DNA of 64,000 nt from Fragum whitleyi (Eukaryota > Mollusca > Bivalvia > Cardiida > Cardiidae), in the NCBI GenBank assembly GCA_948146395.1, contig OX411545.1, positions 18,100,026 through 18,164,025 on the forward strand. The letters run 5' to 3'. Below, in pieces: positions 53,779-63,910 of the stretch (its first letter is position 1; every line of letters starts with the position of its first letter). The position numbers and the translations under genes are program-made. The notes beneath the pieces were generated by a model that did no database searches, was not told the origin of the DNA, and saw nothing but the letters and a program-made list of their open reading frames with translations.

Positions 53779-54255
53779 TTGTTTAAATAGCGTTTACCGC
53801 CGCTTTTACGAATCTTTCAGTCATATCGCGGCGACACACAACAACTGGAGCCCGTTTTACTTAACATCTTACGATCAAAGTTTGCGTAAGTCAAAAATTA
53901 AAGTTGCTTCTAAAGTGGAACTCATCATGAAATTCTGCCATGCATCATCTCATTGAAAACGTCTTTTAGAGACGATTCCAATGAGATATTGCAAGGCAGA
54001 ATCTAACAATGAATGAAAACACCAGGTACGATTTTTAATTTTGACTAACGATCATTTTTTTTTTCGTTAGAACTATAGTAAAACGGGCGCCTGGTTCCTG
54101 GTATATCTCGAACTAGTAATACTATTACATCCAAGCCACTAGGTGCTTTTCCACTTCGGCTTACGTCAATCACTATTGGTGAAGTACAAATGTCTGAAGG
54201 GATATGAACTTCCGCCAGGGATCCAACTCATAAAATTCCATGCGAAGTTGAAGAC
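53779..54255 (-). repeat. SINE X copy interrupted by a foldback element
   Basis: TTACCGCCGCTTTTACGAAT and CATATCGCGGCG before the insertion, TTCCTGGTATATCTCGAACT and GTAATACTATTACATCC after it, in family order. The insertion is 53843-54096. Confidence 0.6.
53843..54096. mobile_element. Foldback element, CCCGTTTTAC ends, copy 1
   Basis: GGAGCCCGTTTTACTTAACA and GTAAAACGGGCGCC are inverted. The interior has TTGCGTAAGTCAAAAATTAA opposite TTAATTTTGACTAACGA, and the GAATCGTCTT-type hairpin at about 53945-54000. Confidence 0.75.
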
Positions 54256-54259
54256 TGAA

Positions 54260-54499
54260 AGCCAGGGGACCATTTTACCAATTATCTTACGATCTTTTTT
54301 TTGCGTAAGTCAAAAATTAAAGTTGCTTGTACAGTAGTAATTAAATATGGAATTCTACCATGCATCATCTTATTTGAATCGTCTTCCAAAGACGATTCTA
54401 ATGAGATATTGCAAGGAAGTATCAAACAATGAATGAAAACACTTGGAATGAGATCATTTTTTTTGTGTGTAAGAAGTTTAGTAGAACGGGCTCCTGGTG
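54260..54499. mobile_element. Foldback element, CCATTTTAC ends, copy 2
   Basis: CCAGGGGACCATTTTACCAA and GTAGAACGGGCTCCTGG are inverted. It shares TTTGCGTAAGTCAAAAATTA, CTACCATGCATCATCTTATT and AATGAATGAAAACACT with copy 1, in the same orientation, about 165 bp away. Confidence 0.75.
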
Positions 54500-54987
54500 C
54501 GCTACCACCACCTATGAATACTTAGAAATTTAGTTTACAAATTTTCAGAAATTTCAACCAATCGGGCTCAGGTTTTCCTGTCATTTATCAATCAGAAAAG
54601 CATACAGTGTAGACCTGAGATTATGCTGTATATCTGTAAATGCTGATCTTAGTCTTCACCCTCTATCAAAGCTTTATATAAAGCAGGAATATGCATGAAC
54701 ATCTTGGAGAGAGTAAAGCGAAAAATACCTTTTTACACCGAAAGTCGCGATCGCTTGATTTTTATGACCCTCTAAAATACCGAAATACAGACCGGGTCGT
54801 CGTCTACCAACCGTTTTAAACCGTCACTTGTTAATCGATTAAATTTTGATACAAAAATCAATAATCAAACGGTACCCGCATTTAGAAGATGTCACAATTA
54901 ATGTCAGATAATCAATCAAACACAGCCTCTTGCTTTCTCTTTTCTGCGCACCGTCCTTTTTTCACCTTATAGACAAAAATACCTCGG
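54500..54987. other. Intergenic with TTAA-MITE remnant
   Basis: GTGTAGACCTGAGATTATGC, GCTGATCTTAGTCTTCACCC and AAGCAGGAATATGCATGAAC (54607-54697) follow the order of the TTAA-MITE hairpin and right end. Confidence 0.45.
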
Positions 54988-55217
54988 CTAAACCCTTTTC
55001 TGTTTTACAAAATTTTGGACCTGTCCAAATTCAAAGGTTTTACAGACGAAAATTTAAAGTGGATTTAATTTGAAAAATAACCATACAGTAGGGTAGAAAA
55101 TAGTGTGGAAAAAGAAGAAAATGCTTGTCAGAAGCAATTTCTTCTTTTTTCACAATGTTTTCTCAATCATAAAATCACAGGCACTTCAAAAGCAGGGATT
55201 AAACAGCAAAGGGTTAA
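54988..55217. mobile_element. 230-bp TTAA MITE, inverted copy
   Basis: CTAAACCCTTTTCTGTTTTA at the left (TTAA changed to CTAA) and CAGCAAAGGGTTAA at the right, with GAAGCAATTTCTTCTTTTTT at the central palindrome. It is the reverse of 28063 and 37656. Confidence 0.8.
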
Positions 55218-55387
55218 AGTATATACTAAAATACGCTTTGATATGCGGTTATAATGTCATATTTATGCAAACTGATACAATACAGCTTTATAGCGAAAAC
55301 TATGAAAATAAGTATGATGACATGTTCAGGGAAATTTTAAACTAGAAAATGCGGGGTTTCTAGACAGGATTTATGTCTAGAATATGC

Positions 55388-55466
55388 CGTTGTTGTTGTT
55401 AATGTTGTTGTTGTTGTTGTCGTCGTCAGCGTTGTTGTTGTTGATGACGATGGTGGTGGTGGTGGT
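55388..55466. repeat. (GTT)n/(GGT)n microsatellite
   Basis: GTTGTTGTTGTT runs with GTCGTC and GATGACGATG interruptions, then (GGT)5. No unit motif beyond trinucleotides. Confidence 0.9.
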
Positions 55467-55489
55467 ACAGCCAACGACATCCTGAAATT

Positions 55490-55900
55490 AACATGGTGAA
55501 TGATTTTGGAGTGAATGAGGAATTAAATCTATTGATTTGGAGGAGCGAGTTGACGGTGAAATTAGGGAGAGGTGTATAAATTTGCGGTATTTTATAACTT
55601 CCCTGTAACCAAATGCACCAACTTGTATCTCCAGGAACCAATCAGAAGCTATAAAATCCAAGCAAGCCAAAACAATCATTGAACTATTTGATCGTTGTGA
55701 ACGAAATGTTGCTGGCCTTGAACACTTTCGAAGCGTCTTTGAACCAATTCGGAGCGGCTTTGAATGATATAGCCGAGTGTTTTGGAATGAATGAATGTAG
55801 CACTGAGCGAGTGATTTGGGATAGGTTTTTTCCCGATCAGTATCAATTTCACTTCTTACTGTATTTATGACGTTAGCTTGTAGGCCCATGTCTGCATCCT
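55490..55900. repeat. Unclassified dispersed repeat; overlapping 138-codon minus frame judged non-coding
   Basis: The segment has GAATGA/GAGCGA/TTTGGA words and TCTGATTGGTTCCTGGAG (in reverse) like those at 30900 and 48330. The minus-strand frame 55488-55904 has no recognisable domain and resembles repeat read-through. Confidence 0.35.
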
Positions 55901-56136
55901 TCACTTGAATAATTCATTTTGATAAATGTATGTCAAGAATGTTTAATGCAGCCTAGAAAAATTTGTAGTATTGCCATTTCTTATCAATAATCGTTGGGAA
56001 TCACTTTTTATGAGTATTTTTAGATAGAGGAAGCGGCTTTTATTTTAAACAAAGAAGACCAAATCAAAACCAAATAGGATCTCCTGATGTACCAGAGCGT
56101 CTCATCAGAGTAATAGCGCTTACCATGTATTGTATA

Positions 56137-56285
56137 TATATTATACATACTTTGTGTTTTGCATGAGAAAAAATATCTAACGAGGTTGGCAGAATTGATC
56201 ATTGTCGAGGCTCTGCCGAGACAATGATCAATTTTCACAACCGAGTTAGATATTTTTTTCATACAATACATTAAGTATGTATTAT
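56137..56285. mobile_element. Foldback MITE, 149 bp
   Basis: TGAGAAAAAATATCTAACGA and TCGAGTTAGATATTTTTTTC-like arms, then GATCATTGTCGAGGCTCTGC and CCGAGACAATGATC at the centre. Outer TATACATACTT pairs with AAGTATGTATTATA. Confidence 0.8.
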
Positions 56286-56627
56286 ATTTATCTTATAACC
56301 TCTATTTGTCTTGTTTTCGTCGATGTTTCTACCTGAAATGCAAGTTTCTAAAAATAACCGCATTATACCATTGTTCTAAAAATAACTATGTGATATCCAA
56401 AACAAATATCATACGGGTTATTATCACACGGATATTTGTATAGTTATAAGATAAATGTCATTCTCTGTTTTTTGTTGGTTTGTTTTGCTTATCTATGATC
56501 GTCTTGATTCCTGATCAGATATATTCCTCTTAGACAACTGCACAGTAAAAGAAAACTGTAATCCAGTGGCGGCTACAGAGGGTTTTCAAATGACACCCCC
56601 CTTAGGTGTTGGATAGATGTGTACTTT

Positions 56628-56815
56628 TTAGGATCAACTTCAGAAAGGATTAAATTCTGTTTTAAACAGTATTTAATTCTTTTCTGAGGTTGATTTGTAG
56701 AGGGTCATACAGACCTACATCAGATAGTAATTAGAGTCCTGGTTACGTAATTGTGAGTCTGAGACCCTCAAACTCTGAGTTCCTTAAATCCTGTCGGAAT
56801 TAACCGAAATCATGG
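56628..56815. repeat. Dispersed repeat, AGGATCAACTTCAGAAA family, copy 1
   Basis: AGGATCAACTTCAGAAAGGA, a hairpin AATTCTGTTTTAAACAG, then AGAGGGTC, GAGTCTGAGACCCTCAAACT and CTGTCGGAATTAACCGAAAT. Copy 2 at 61808 keeps the same order. Confidence 0.65.
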
Positions 56816-56932
56816 GTCCTCTAAAGTTATCATGGCATTAATTTACCCCCCAAAAACATAGCTTATAAATGAATAAAAAGAGGCTTAGAACCTTAACTGC
56901 GTCTAAACAAATGGATGACCATATAAACATTA

Positions 56933-57104
56933 CTGGCTGGCGACCAATTCTCGCCAAGTACCAGTTCTCGCCAACTGACCATTTTTACAGTAAAAACGCA
57001 ATATATATTCACAACCAATTACTTTCTAAATTAAAGAAGCACTTTACCGTGTACCAAGGTAGTTGGCAAGAACTGGTGCTTGGCGAGAATTGGTTTCCGA
57101 CCAG
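56933..57104. mobile_element. 172-bp TA-flanked MITE
   Basis: CTGGCTGGCGACCAATTCTC at the left and, reversed, CTGGTCGGAAACCAATTCTC at the right; arms continue through GCCAAGYACCAGTTCTYGCC. TA at 56931-56932 and 57105-57106. Confidence 0.85.
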
Positions 57105-57697
57105 TAGGCTTCGAAGCTGCAGCTCTTATGTAAATTAATAGATAAAACATTGGCATATAAACTAGACCAATCGGGGTTTGATTCGAAATCGTTTAGATAG
57201 TCGTATTTCATTCATTTCGGATAAGAGTTTTTTTTCTATGTGCCGTCTATCAAAATTGTGAGAACGCATATCGATTAATAAAAGCGTCAGTATAAACAAT
57301 AATTGCATGTATTTATTTCTCGCTATCAACTTCGATCTGTCAACTGCAATGATTGCATGTCACCGTGCTCCAGGTGGGATACCTGCCGAATGTATTGGCA
57401 TTTTTGACGAATTATCGGGAAAAATCGAACATCGATTTCTAATCTAGTGCTCACCTGTATCGTTCTTCTTCTCTCCTTTTTTTCATTTGCTTTTTAACCA
57501 TCACTTGTCACTCAATAATCGACGATCGCCTAAACGCACAAAGTATCATCTTCCCTTTTCCGCCTGAAACAGAATTGCGTGAGTCGATACTTTTTGATAT
57601 TGTTAAATTCCACGGTTGAAAAGTTAAGCTTAAGTATTTAAAAGATTATGTGAACCACCGTATGAAAATGGACAACCCTAAAAATCCGTAATTTAAA
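57105..57697. other. Intergenic, nothing recognised
   Basis: No supportable gene or matched repeat. Confidence 0.45.
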
Positions 57698-57963
57698 TGT
57701 GACCCGTCCGCAAAAAGGGGCCATCTTGGAAGTGCGAAAACTGTCGACCTTGGTCAGACTGCGCAAATTGCGCAGACTGACAAGGATCGAAACTTTTTGC
57801 AAATAATGAATTTTCTTTATCATGTTAATCTAGAATGATTTTTCTACCTTTGTACGTATTTATTGATAAACGATTTTTGATTAAGCTATGCTGATCTCTT
57901 TTTTTCTTCAAGTATTTATTTTGCGGGGTTCCCAGATTGTCCCTTTTTGCGTAACGGGTCACA
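57698..57963. mobile_element. TGTGACCCGT MITE, 266 bp
   Basis: TGTGACCCGTCCGCAAAAAG and TTTTTGCGTAACGGGTCACA ends; the interior has TTGGTCAGACTGCGCAAATT with its own inverse and AAAGGGGCCATCTTGGAAGT. Confidence 0.85.
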
Positions 57964-58202
57964 ACTGTTAAAAAGGAGATTTGATATTGCGAAGGCCAGA
58001 TCCCACGTAGAAGATATCAGTGGTTAGTCACACACAAAAGTATAGACCATAAAATAAATATCTGAAAAGGAGATTGCTTTTGGTAGAGGTCAATGGGAGG
58101 TCGCATCAAGAAAATCTGATAAAGAACTATAGAATGATTATTTTTGATTAAGAAAAATAGCAAAATGTCAACAAGTTTTACCCTAGTCACCAAGCGAGTT
58201 AA

Positions 58203-58764
58203 GGACAAAATCACTCCCGGACATAATCCCACCGAGACAAAATCACTCCCGGACATAATCCCCCCCGGACAAAAATCCCTCTCGGACAAAATCCCTCCCA
58301 GACAAAATCCCTCCCGGACATAATCCCTCCCGGACAAAATCACTCCCGGACATAATCCCACCGAGACAAAATCACTCCCGGACATAATCCCCCCCGGACA
58401 AAAATCCCTCTCGGACAAAATCCCTCCCAGACAAAATCCCTCCCGGACATAATCCCTCCCGGACAAAATCCCTCCCAGACAAAATCCCTCCCGGACATAA
58501 TCCCTCCCAGACAAAATCCCTCCCGGACATAATCCCTCCCGGACAAAATCCCTCCCGGACATAATCCCTCCCGGACAAAATCCCTCCCAGACAAAATCCC
58601 TCCCGGACATAATCCCTCCCGGACAAAATCCCTCCCGGACATAATCCCTCCCGGACAAAATCCCTCCCGGACAAAATCCATCCAGGACATAATTCCTCCA
58701 GACAAAAGCCCTCCATTGACATAATCCCTCCCGGACAAAATCCTTCCCGGATAAAGCCTTCCCC
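58203..58764. repeat. 16-bp minisatellite with 129-bp higher-order repeat
   Basis: About 35 units of GGACAAAATCCCTCCC, alternating with GGACATAATCCCTCCC and CCCAG variants. Two adjacent 129-bp blocks (58203-58331, 58332-58460) look identical, each with one 17-bp unit. Because 16 is not a multiple of three and no stop forms, all three minus-strand frames stay open (132, 116 and 213 codons), each reading the same 16-residue GRDYVREGFCPGGIMS-type cycle. I regard these frames as a by-product. Confidence 0.95.
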
Positions 58765-58942
58765 TATGTATTATACATATGAATGATACACATGTGTGTA
58801 AAACATTGCAGGAAAAGGGTAAGGCAGACCTTCACAATTTTCTTGAACTTTAAATGAATACATGGCCTGCTTACACGCTTGTTTTCGAAAAAAAACTATA
58901 TTTGCTTGACCTCTGTCGAAAGTAATCCCTATCATTAAAATG

Positions 58943-59180
58943 TGTGATTCGTTTGGCGATAAGGGACCACCTGGGTGCACAGTGTGTAAAGTGTCGGTTC
59001 TAATCAGACTGCGCGAAATATTTCGAACTTTCCAGAATTCTGAATCTTGAATGATGCTCTACTTTCGCATGTAAGATTTTTTTTAAATGCGCTCTCAGGT
59101 TAACCTCTATTGGAACCGATCTATTTTATAGATATTCGTAATATGGACTTCCATGATCCTTTTTCGTGTGACGGGTCACA
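58943..59180. mobile_element. TGTGATTCGT MITE, diverged, with two right-end fragments beyond it
   Basis: TGTGATTCGTTTGGCGATAA and TTTTCGTGTGACGGGTCACA ends, ATCAGACTGCGCGAAATATT and AGGTTAACCTCTATTGGAAC inside. TTTTCGCTTGACGGATCACA (59201-59220) and another near 59245-59270 are extra right ends. Confidence 0.7.
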
Positions 59181-59280
59181 TTCTTTTTCAAAATGGCCTA
59201 TTTTCGCTTGACGGATCACATATTTATTTTTCATATTTCCGCATGACCCTTTTTCTAGTGACTAATCACCTTTGAGAACT

Positions 59281-60269
59281 TATCGATTTAAATTGTTATG
59301 TGTTTTTGTTTTCGTATATCTTTGTTTGATCGCATCTTTGTTATACGCTATCTGTCTATTTGTTTTATAGAGACGCCTTTTCTCATACGAAAACCAACTG
59401 TTGAAATAATGTATGTATCTGACGATTTTCCCATGCAATGTTACATTAAAACCTTTCACAGATGTTTCCTGCAATATTTATTTGTAACCATATGAAAATG
59501 GTAAGTTCAACTACTGTTGCAGGAAGCTTAGAGTGTGCTGTTGCAGTGGTTTAGTATCTATTGTGCTTTTAAAGTAAACTAAACCAAACTGAAGAACTAC
59601 TTCAGCAAGTCATATAAACGTTTTTTTTTCTGTTTTTTAACATAGTTTTCGTAAAATTGGTAAACCGTGAAATATGAATGTATGTTGTTGGGGTTTTTTT
59701 ATTCAAAGAGGGGAAGTTCTCAGCGTACACTATGATAACAGTACTGTGGTGGTTTGAGTAACTCCAACAATCGGCTTTTTCGATGAAAAAATAAACTTCA
59801 TTATTTCTGAATGTTTGTTGTTTAATATGTGCATAAACTTATTCATATCATTTTTATTTTATTTATTTGTTTTTTGTTCTACAATACCCTGCTGGTAAAA
59901 GCCAAATACTATCATTAAACGATCTCCTAACAAAGATTTACCAGTTAAAAGTGCGCTCAATGACAGCCCGCATTGAGGAAATTATAGAAACGTTAAATGA
60001 CAGTTATTAGATTTTAGATTAGGTCTTCACTTATGCGTGGATCTTTTCGCGACGCTCTGACTAATCACTGTCTCTCTCTGGCTTTATTTTTTCAATTTTC
60101 AGAAAAGTTTGCTTTTCAGTTTAACACAGTTCATTAATAATAAATTGCAAGAAACAATATCTGTTTGTCACTATCCTTTTAGTTCAGTTTACTCAGAAAG
60201 GTTTGAAAAAGACGACTCACCACACTCACGTTTAGCTGAACATTCATCTCTGCTAGTCTACATATACTA
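59281..60269. other. Intergenic, nothing recognised
   Basis: Frames of about 64 codons on both strands at 59280-59495 show no known domain. No matched repeat. Confidence 0.45.
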
Positions 60270-60643
60270 CAGGGCTTGTGAAAGCTTTTTAAATTTGGGT
60301 GTCATTGACCCCTCGACCACAAAATTCTTGGGGTCAAAACTGGTTTTGCAGGGGTCAAAAATGAACAAAATGCGAGAACTTATTAGTCTATAATGTGACC
60401 TATGTTACTGAAACGACATGAACAATAAAGTGTGGACACACTTTATTGTTTATGTTATTTCATTTATACAGATCTTTTGTAATAGTATGAAGAAAACAAT
60501 TGATCTGTATAAACTTTATATTGCATAGGTTTCACCACTGGAAATTTAGTGGGTCAAAATGACTCCCTGCAGGAAATGTTTGAGAGTCGAAATAGGATTT
60601 TTGCGAGTCAAAACCCTGGTTCAAGGGCCAAACACGAGCCCTG
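60270..60643. mobile_element. CAGGGCTTGTG element, 374 bp, 5-bp target duplication
   Basis: CAGGGCTTGTG and CACGAGCCCTG ends, TACTA at 60265-60269 and 60644-60648. GGGGTCAAAA blocks and a central hairpin AACAATAAAGTGTGGACACA. Sister copy at 29265. Confidence 0.85.
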
Positions 60644-60794
60644 TACTAATCGGACTGACAACCTTATTCGGGCTCTACTCCCGTAGCTTTATATTGTCAA
60701 GGCTGATAACATTATTGGCCAAACACACGAGGGCTTCCAAAAACAGTTTCGAGAAAGTGCCGACATATACTTGATGAATCTTTTATGACTCTTA

Positions 60795-61316
60795 ATCGTC
60801 TTTTATATAACGATAGCTTACAACATCATCTCATTCTCTTAGGATTGAATCAGACAGACACTGTTTAAATAGAATTGATACAAATCAACGTATATGTTTG
60901 GCATGTTATCAAAATGAAATAGAAGATGAATTCCATTTTTTGCTTGTATGTCCACTATTTACTGATATAAGGAAAACTTATTTGAAAAAAATCTTATACA
61001 TGATGAAATTCGTAGCCTTAATGAATACCGAAAATAAAATCGATCTTTTGAAATTGGCTACATATTAAAAAAAAAGATTTTCAAGAAGATCTGGTCTTAC
61101 TTACACTTCATAGCCATTGTAACCTTGACGACGTAAAAAATTTGCTTTATCTTCTCTTCCAAGTTGGAAATAGATCTTAAATGTTGATGGTTCGTTTACA
61201 TGTGAAATGACTGAATGTTATGTTCTTATATTTTTATGTTCTTTGATATCTTTGTTTGTTGTATTTCATTTGACGAGAAATTGTAAAGTTTAAGCCAATA
61301 AACTATATTGAATCTG
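60795..61316 (+). mobile_element. Non-LTR retrotransposon 3' end, second copy, inactivated
   Basis: Reads SDRHCLNRIDTNQRICLACY then NEIEDEFHFLLVCPLFTDIR, the same zinc-binding region as the copy at 50492, with a deletion after KKIL and an in-frame stop after LKLATY. The 3' UTR matches (TTCATTTGACGAGAAATTGT, AAGCCAATAAACTATATTGA). Confidence 0.8.
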
Positions 61317-61800
61317 CACTGTTCTCGAAACTTTTTGGTCAACCCTTACGTACAAGGACGTATAAAGGTTCTAACGGTAGTGTCATAAAATTATTGTTCA
61401 GGTCATTAATTTTGGGCTATATAATATCAATAAGATGCGATATATGAATGGACGAAAAATTTTAATAACAACGCATTTATTTTGGTAATTAGTTATGCCA
61501 AATTGCTATAGCGCGGGCTTTGTGGCGACTCAGTAATTGTTATGTTGTTGTTTTGGAGGCTTACTCTTTACCAGGCGCTTGGATTTTCTACTTCAGAGCC
61601 AAAATTTGGTAATAGGAAAACCACGGAATGTTTGTACGGCATCAACAAATAGGTCATAAGTCCTCAATACTAAGAATCGTAAGGGTTCTTTCTCAAAGGT
61701 TTCGTAGTTCCTATTTTAAAAGTAAATTTCGTTTTGGCTAACCTATACAAATATTGAGCTATATTCTGGTTTAGTTACACAAAGTGTTGAATATATATGT
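61317..61800. other. Intergenic, nothing recognised
   Basis: No supportable gene or repeat. Confidence 0.45.
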
Positions 61801-62100
61801 ACATTTCAGGATCAACTTCAGAAAAGAATTGAAGACTGTTTATAGCAGTCTTCAATTCTTTTTCTAAAGATGATTTCCAGAGGGTCCCTTACGGACATAC
61901 CTTAGATAGTTTTAAGAGTCTTTAGACAGTCTTCGGTTCCCTTTTAAAGTTAATTTCCAAAGGGTCTTTCGGCTTAACACCAGGTAGTTTTGACAGTACT
62001 AGCTACTTATTCGGGAGTCTCAGGCTCACAAAACCCGAGTCCCTTAAAAATCTGTCGGAATTGTATGTTTGAATCTCCTTTACCGAAATCCTGGATTTCC
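61801..62100. repeat. Dispersed repeat, AGGATCAACTTCAGAAA family, copy 2
   Basis: AGGATCAACTTCAGAAAAGA, hairpin GAAGACTGTTTATAGCAGTC, CCAGAGGGTCCCTTACGGAC, a second AGAGTCTTTAGACAGTC unit, GGAGTCTCAGGCTCACAAAA and CTGTCGGAATTGTA. Longer than copy 1 by an internal partial duplication. Confidence 0.6.
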
Positions 62101-62579
62101 GTTTGCCAGTTACGGGTCTCATCTAAAAAGAAGAAATTTAACAAAAAGAAAAAAGATGAAAAGGGTAAATATTTCAGAGAAGACAGGTTAGAAAATAAAT
62201 TACGAAAAAAATGCGCGAAGGATTGCAAATAACTCCGATCACATTTCTGACTATCACCTGGTCCTTCAAAATTAATGGTGCAAAATAAATGCACATCTAA
62301 TCCCTTCAAACTTCATTTCACAGGACTGTCACTCAACTATCACTTATTTGAGTGTACGTGAAACCGAAGCGGCAGAATTGACATTAATAAGCCTGTGCGT
62401 GACATTTCCAACAATTAGAAATGTGAGTGAGGTGCAAACATTCGGGAGCCACACACTGTAAATTTAAAGTTTTATTTGTTCGAGAGGTGTTTACATTGAG
62501 CAGAATAGACAGTCACATACTGAAAATATAAAGTAACCTGATGGTCTACAGATACTTTTAGACCTAATCTTACTACTAA
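62101..62579. other. Intergenic, nothing recognised
   Basis: Contains a Lys-rich frame end (to 62232) with no domain; not called. Confidence 0.4.
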
Positions 62580-62585
62580 GTGCAT

Positions 62586-62638
62586 AGTGAAGACTCTGGT
62601 CAGGCTGTGCGGATGCACAGGCTGATCGGAGTCTTTGT
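62586..62638. repeat. Hairpin GACTCTGGTCAGGCTGTGC
   Basis: AAGACTCTGGTCAGGCTGTG and CACAGGCTGATCGGAGTCTT pair around CGGATG. Sister of 39774. Confidence 0.75.
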
Positions 62639-62744
62639 TTAGCGCACATTTGAAATTGTTGGAAATCTCACGCACAGGCTCAAATCTGATATTATTTACA
62701 ATACGATTGTCAATAATATAGACCGGAAGCAGTTAGAGACAAGA

Positions 62745-63047
<303 letters not shown>

Positions 63048-63068
63048 CAATTGTCACTTTTACCAACC

Positions 63069-63196
63069 ATGCATTCAGGATGACAAAACGATGAAAACTG
63101 TTTGCCAATTATACCCCGCTCTGCAAGCACAGTTGCCTGCAAAGCGGGGTGAATTTGGCGAACAGATTGCACCGTTCTGTCATCCTGAACCTAGGG
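63069..63196. mobile_element. Palindromic MITE, GCATTCAGGATGACA family
   Basis: GCATTCAGGATGACAAAACG and CTGTCATCCTGAACCTAGG ends; ATACCCCGCTCTGCAAGCAC and GCCTGCAAAGCGGGGTGAAT centre. Confidence 0.8.
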
Positions 63197-63649
63197 GAGG
63201 ACTCTCAATATACCTGGACATTGATGTAGGGTCCGTTCTATGAGAAACAAACTCTAGAAATATTATTAAAGTTACAGCGTTAATCAAGCGAGATATAAGT
63301 ATGGGTATTTTGTTCACGTTCAATTTGATTTAAGACGTAATTCGCCCAAAATGATATACTAATTTACATAATGTCATCTTTTTTTATGGGCGGTTATGGT
63401 CCCGTGTCAACTATTATCTATTCATATCTTTATAGTTTTGTTGGTAGTTAGTTTCACAATAGATGCTTATTGTGATGGAGACATAAATATGGCTTTAACA
63501 GTTACCGCTCTGTATGAATTTTGAACGGTAAAATGAATTTTCGGTTAATCAGATGGCATAACAAAAAACGTAAAAATAAGACTTCCTTTAAATACATTGG
63601 CGGATCTAGGATTTTTGTTAAAATGGTTCGAAAATACGAATTCCAACCA
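63197..63649. other. Intergenic, nothing recognised
   Basis: No supportable gene or repeat. Confidence 0.45.
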
Positions 63650-63783
63650 GGCCTACAATCAGGAAGATTAAACAATGCAACTTTTTTTTTAACTTTTACC
63701 CTACTTTGCACGTGCATTTGTGTACAAAGCGGGGTATAATTGGCAAACTGTTTGCACAATTTTGTCATCCTGAACGCAAGGCT
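63650..63783. mobile_element. Palindromic MITE, right half conserved
   Basis: The left arm is diverged (GCCTACAATCAGGAAGATTA); TACCCTACTTTGCACGTGCA and TGTACAAAGCGGGGTATAAT, then GCAAACTGTTTGCACAATTT and TGTCATCCTGAACGC match the family. Confidence 0.7.
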
Positions 63784-63842
63784 GGTTTTAAGAACGCAAT
63801 TTTAACGAACCCGAGACTCATAAATACAATGTAAGTAACCGG

Positions 63843-63910
63843 CCCTGCGTTCAGGGTGACAGAACGGTGCAAACAGTTTTCCAGTTTTACCCCGCTTTGC
63901 ACGTGTGTAC
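63843..63910. repeat. Palindromic MITE, left half only
   Basis: GCCCTGCGTTCAGGGTGACA, GTGCAAACAGTTTTCCAG and TACCCCGCTTTGCACGTGTG; then the similarity stops. Confidence 0.75.

Noticed and set aside
58017..58738. Three overlapping minus-strand frames of 213, 132 and 116 codons, Gly/Arg/Cys-rich
   Set aside because: All three frames translate one 16-bp minisatellite; being open in every frame is a property of the unit and not evidence for coding.
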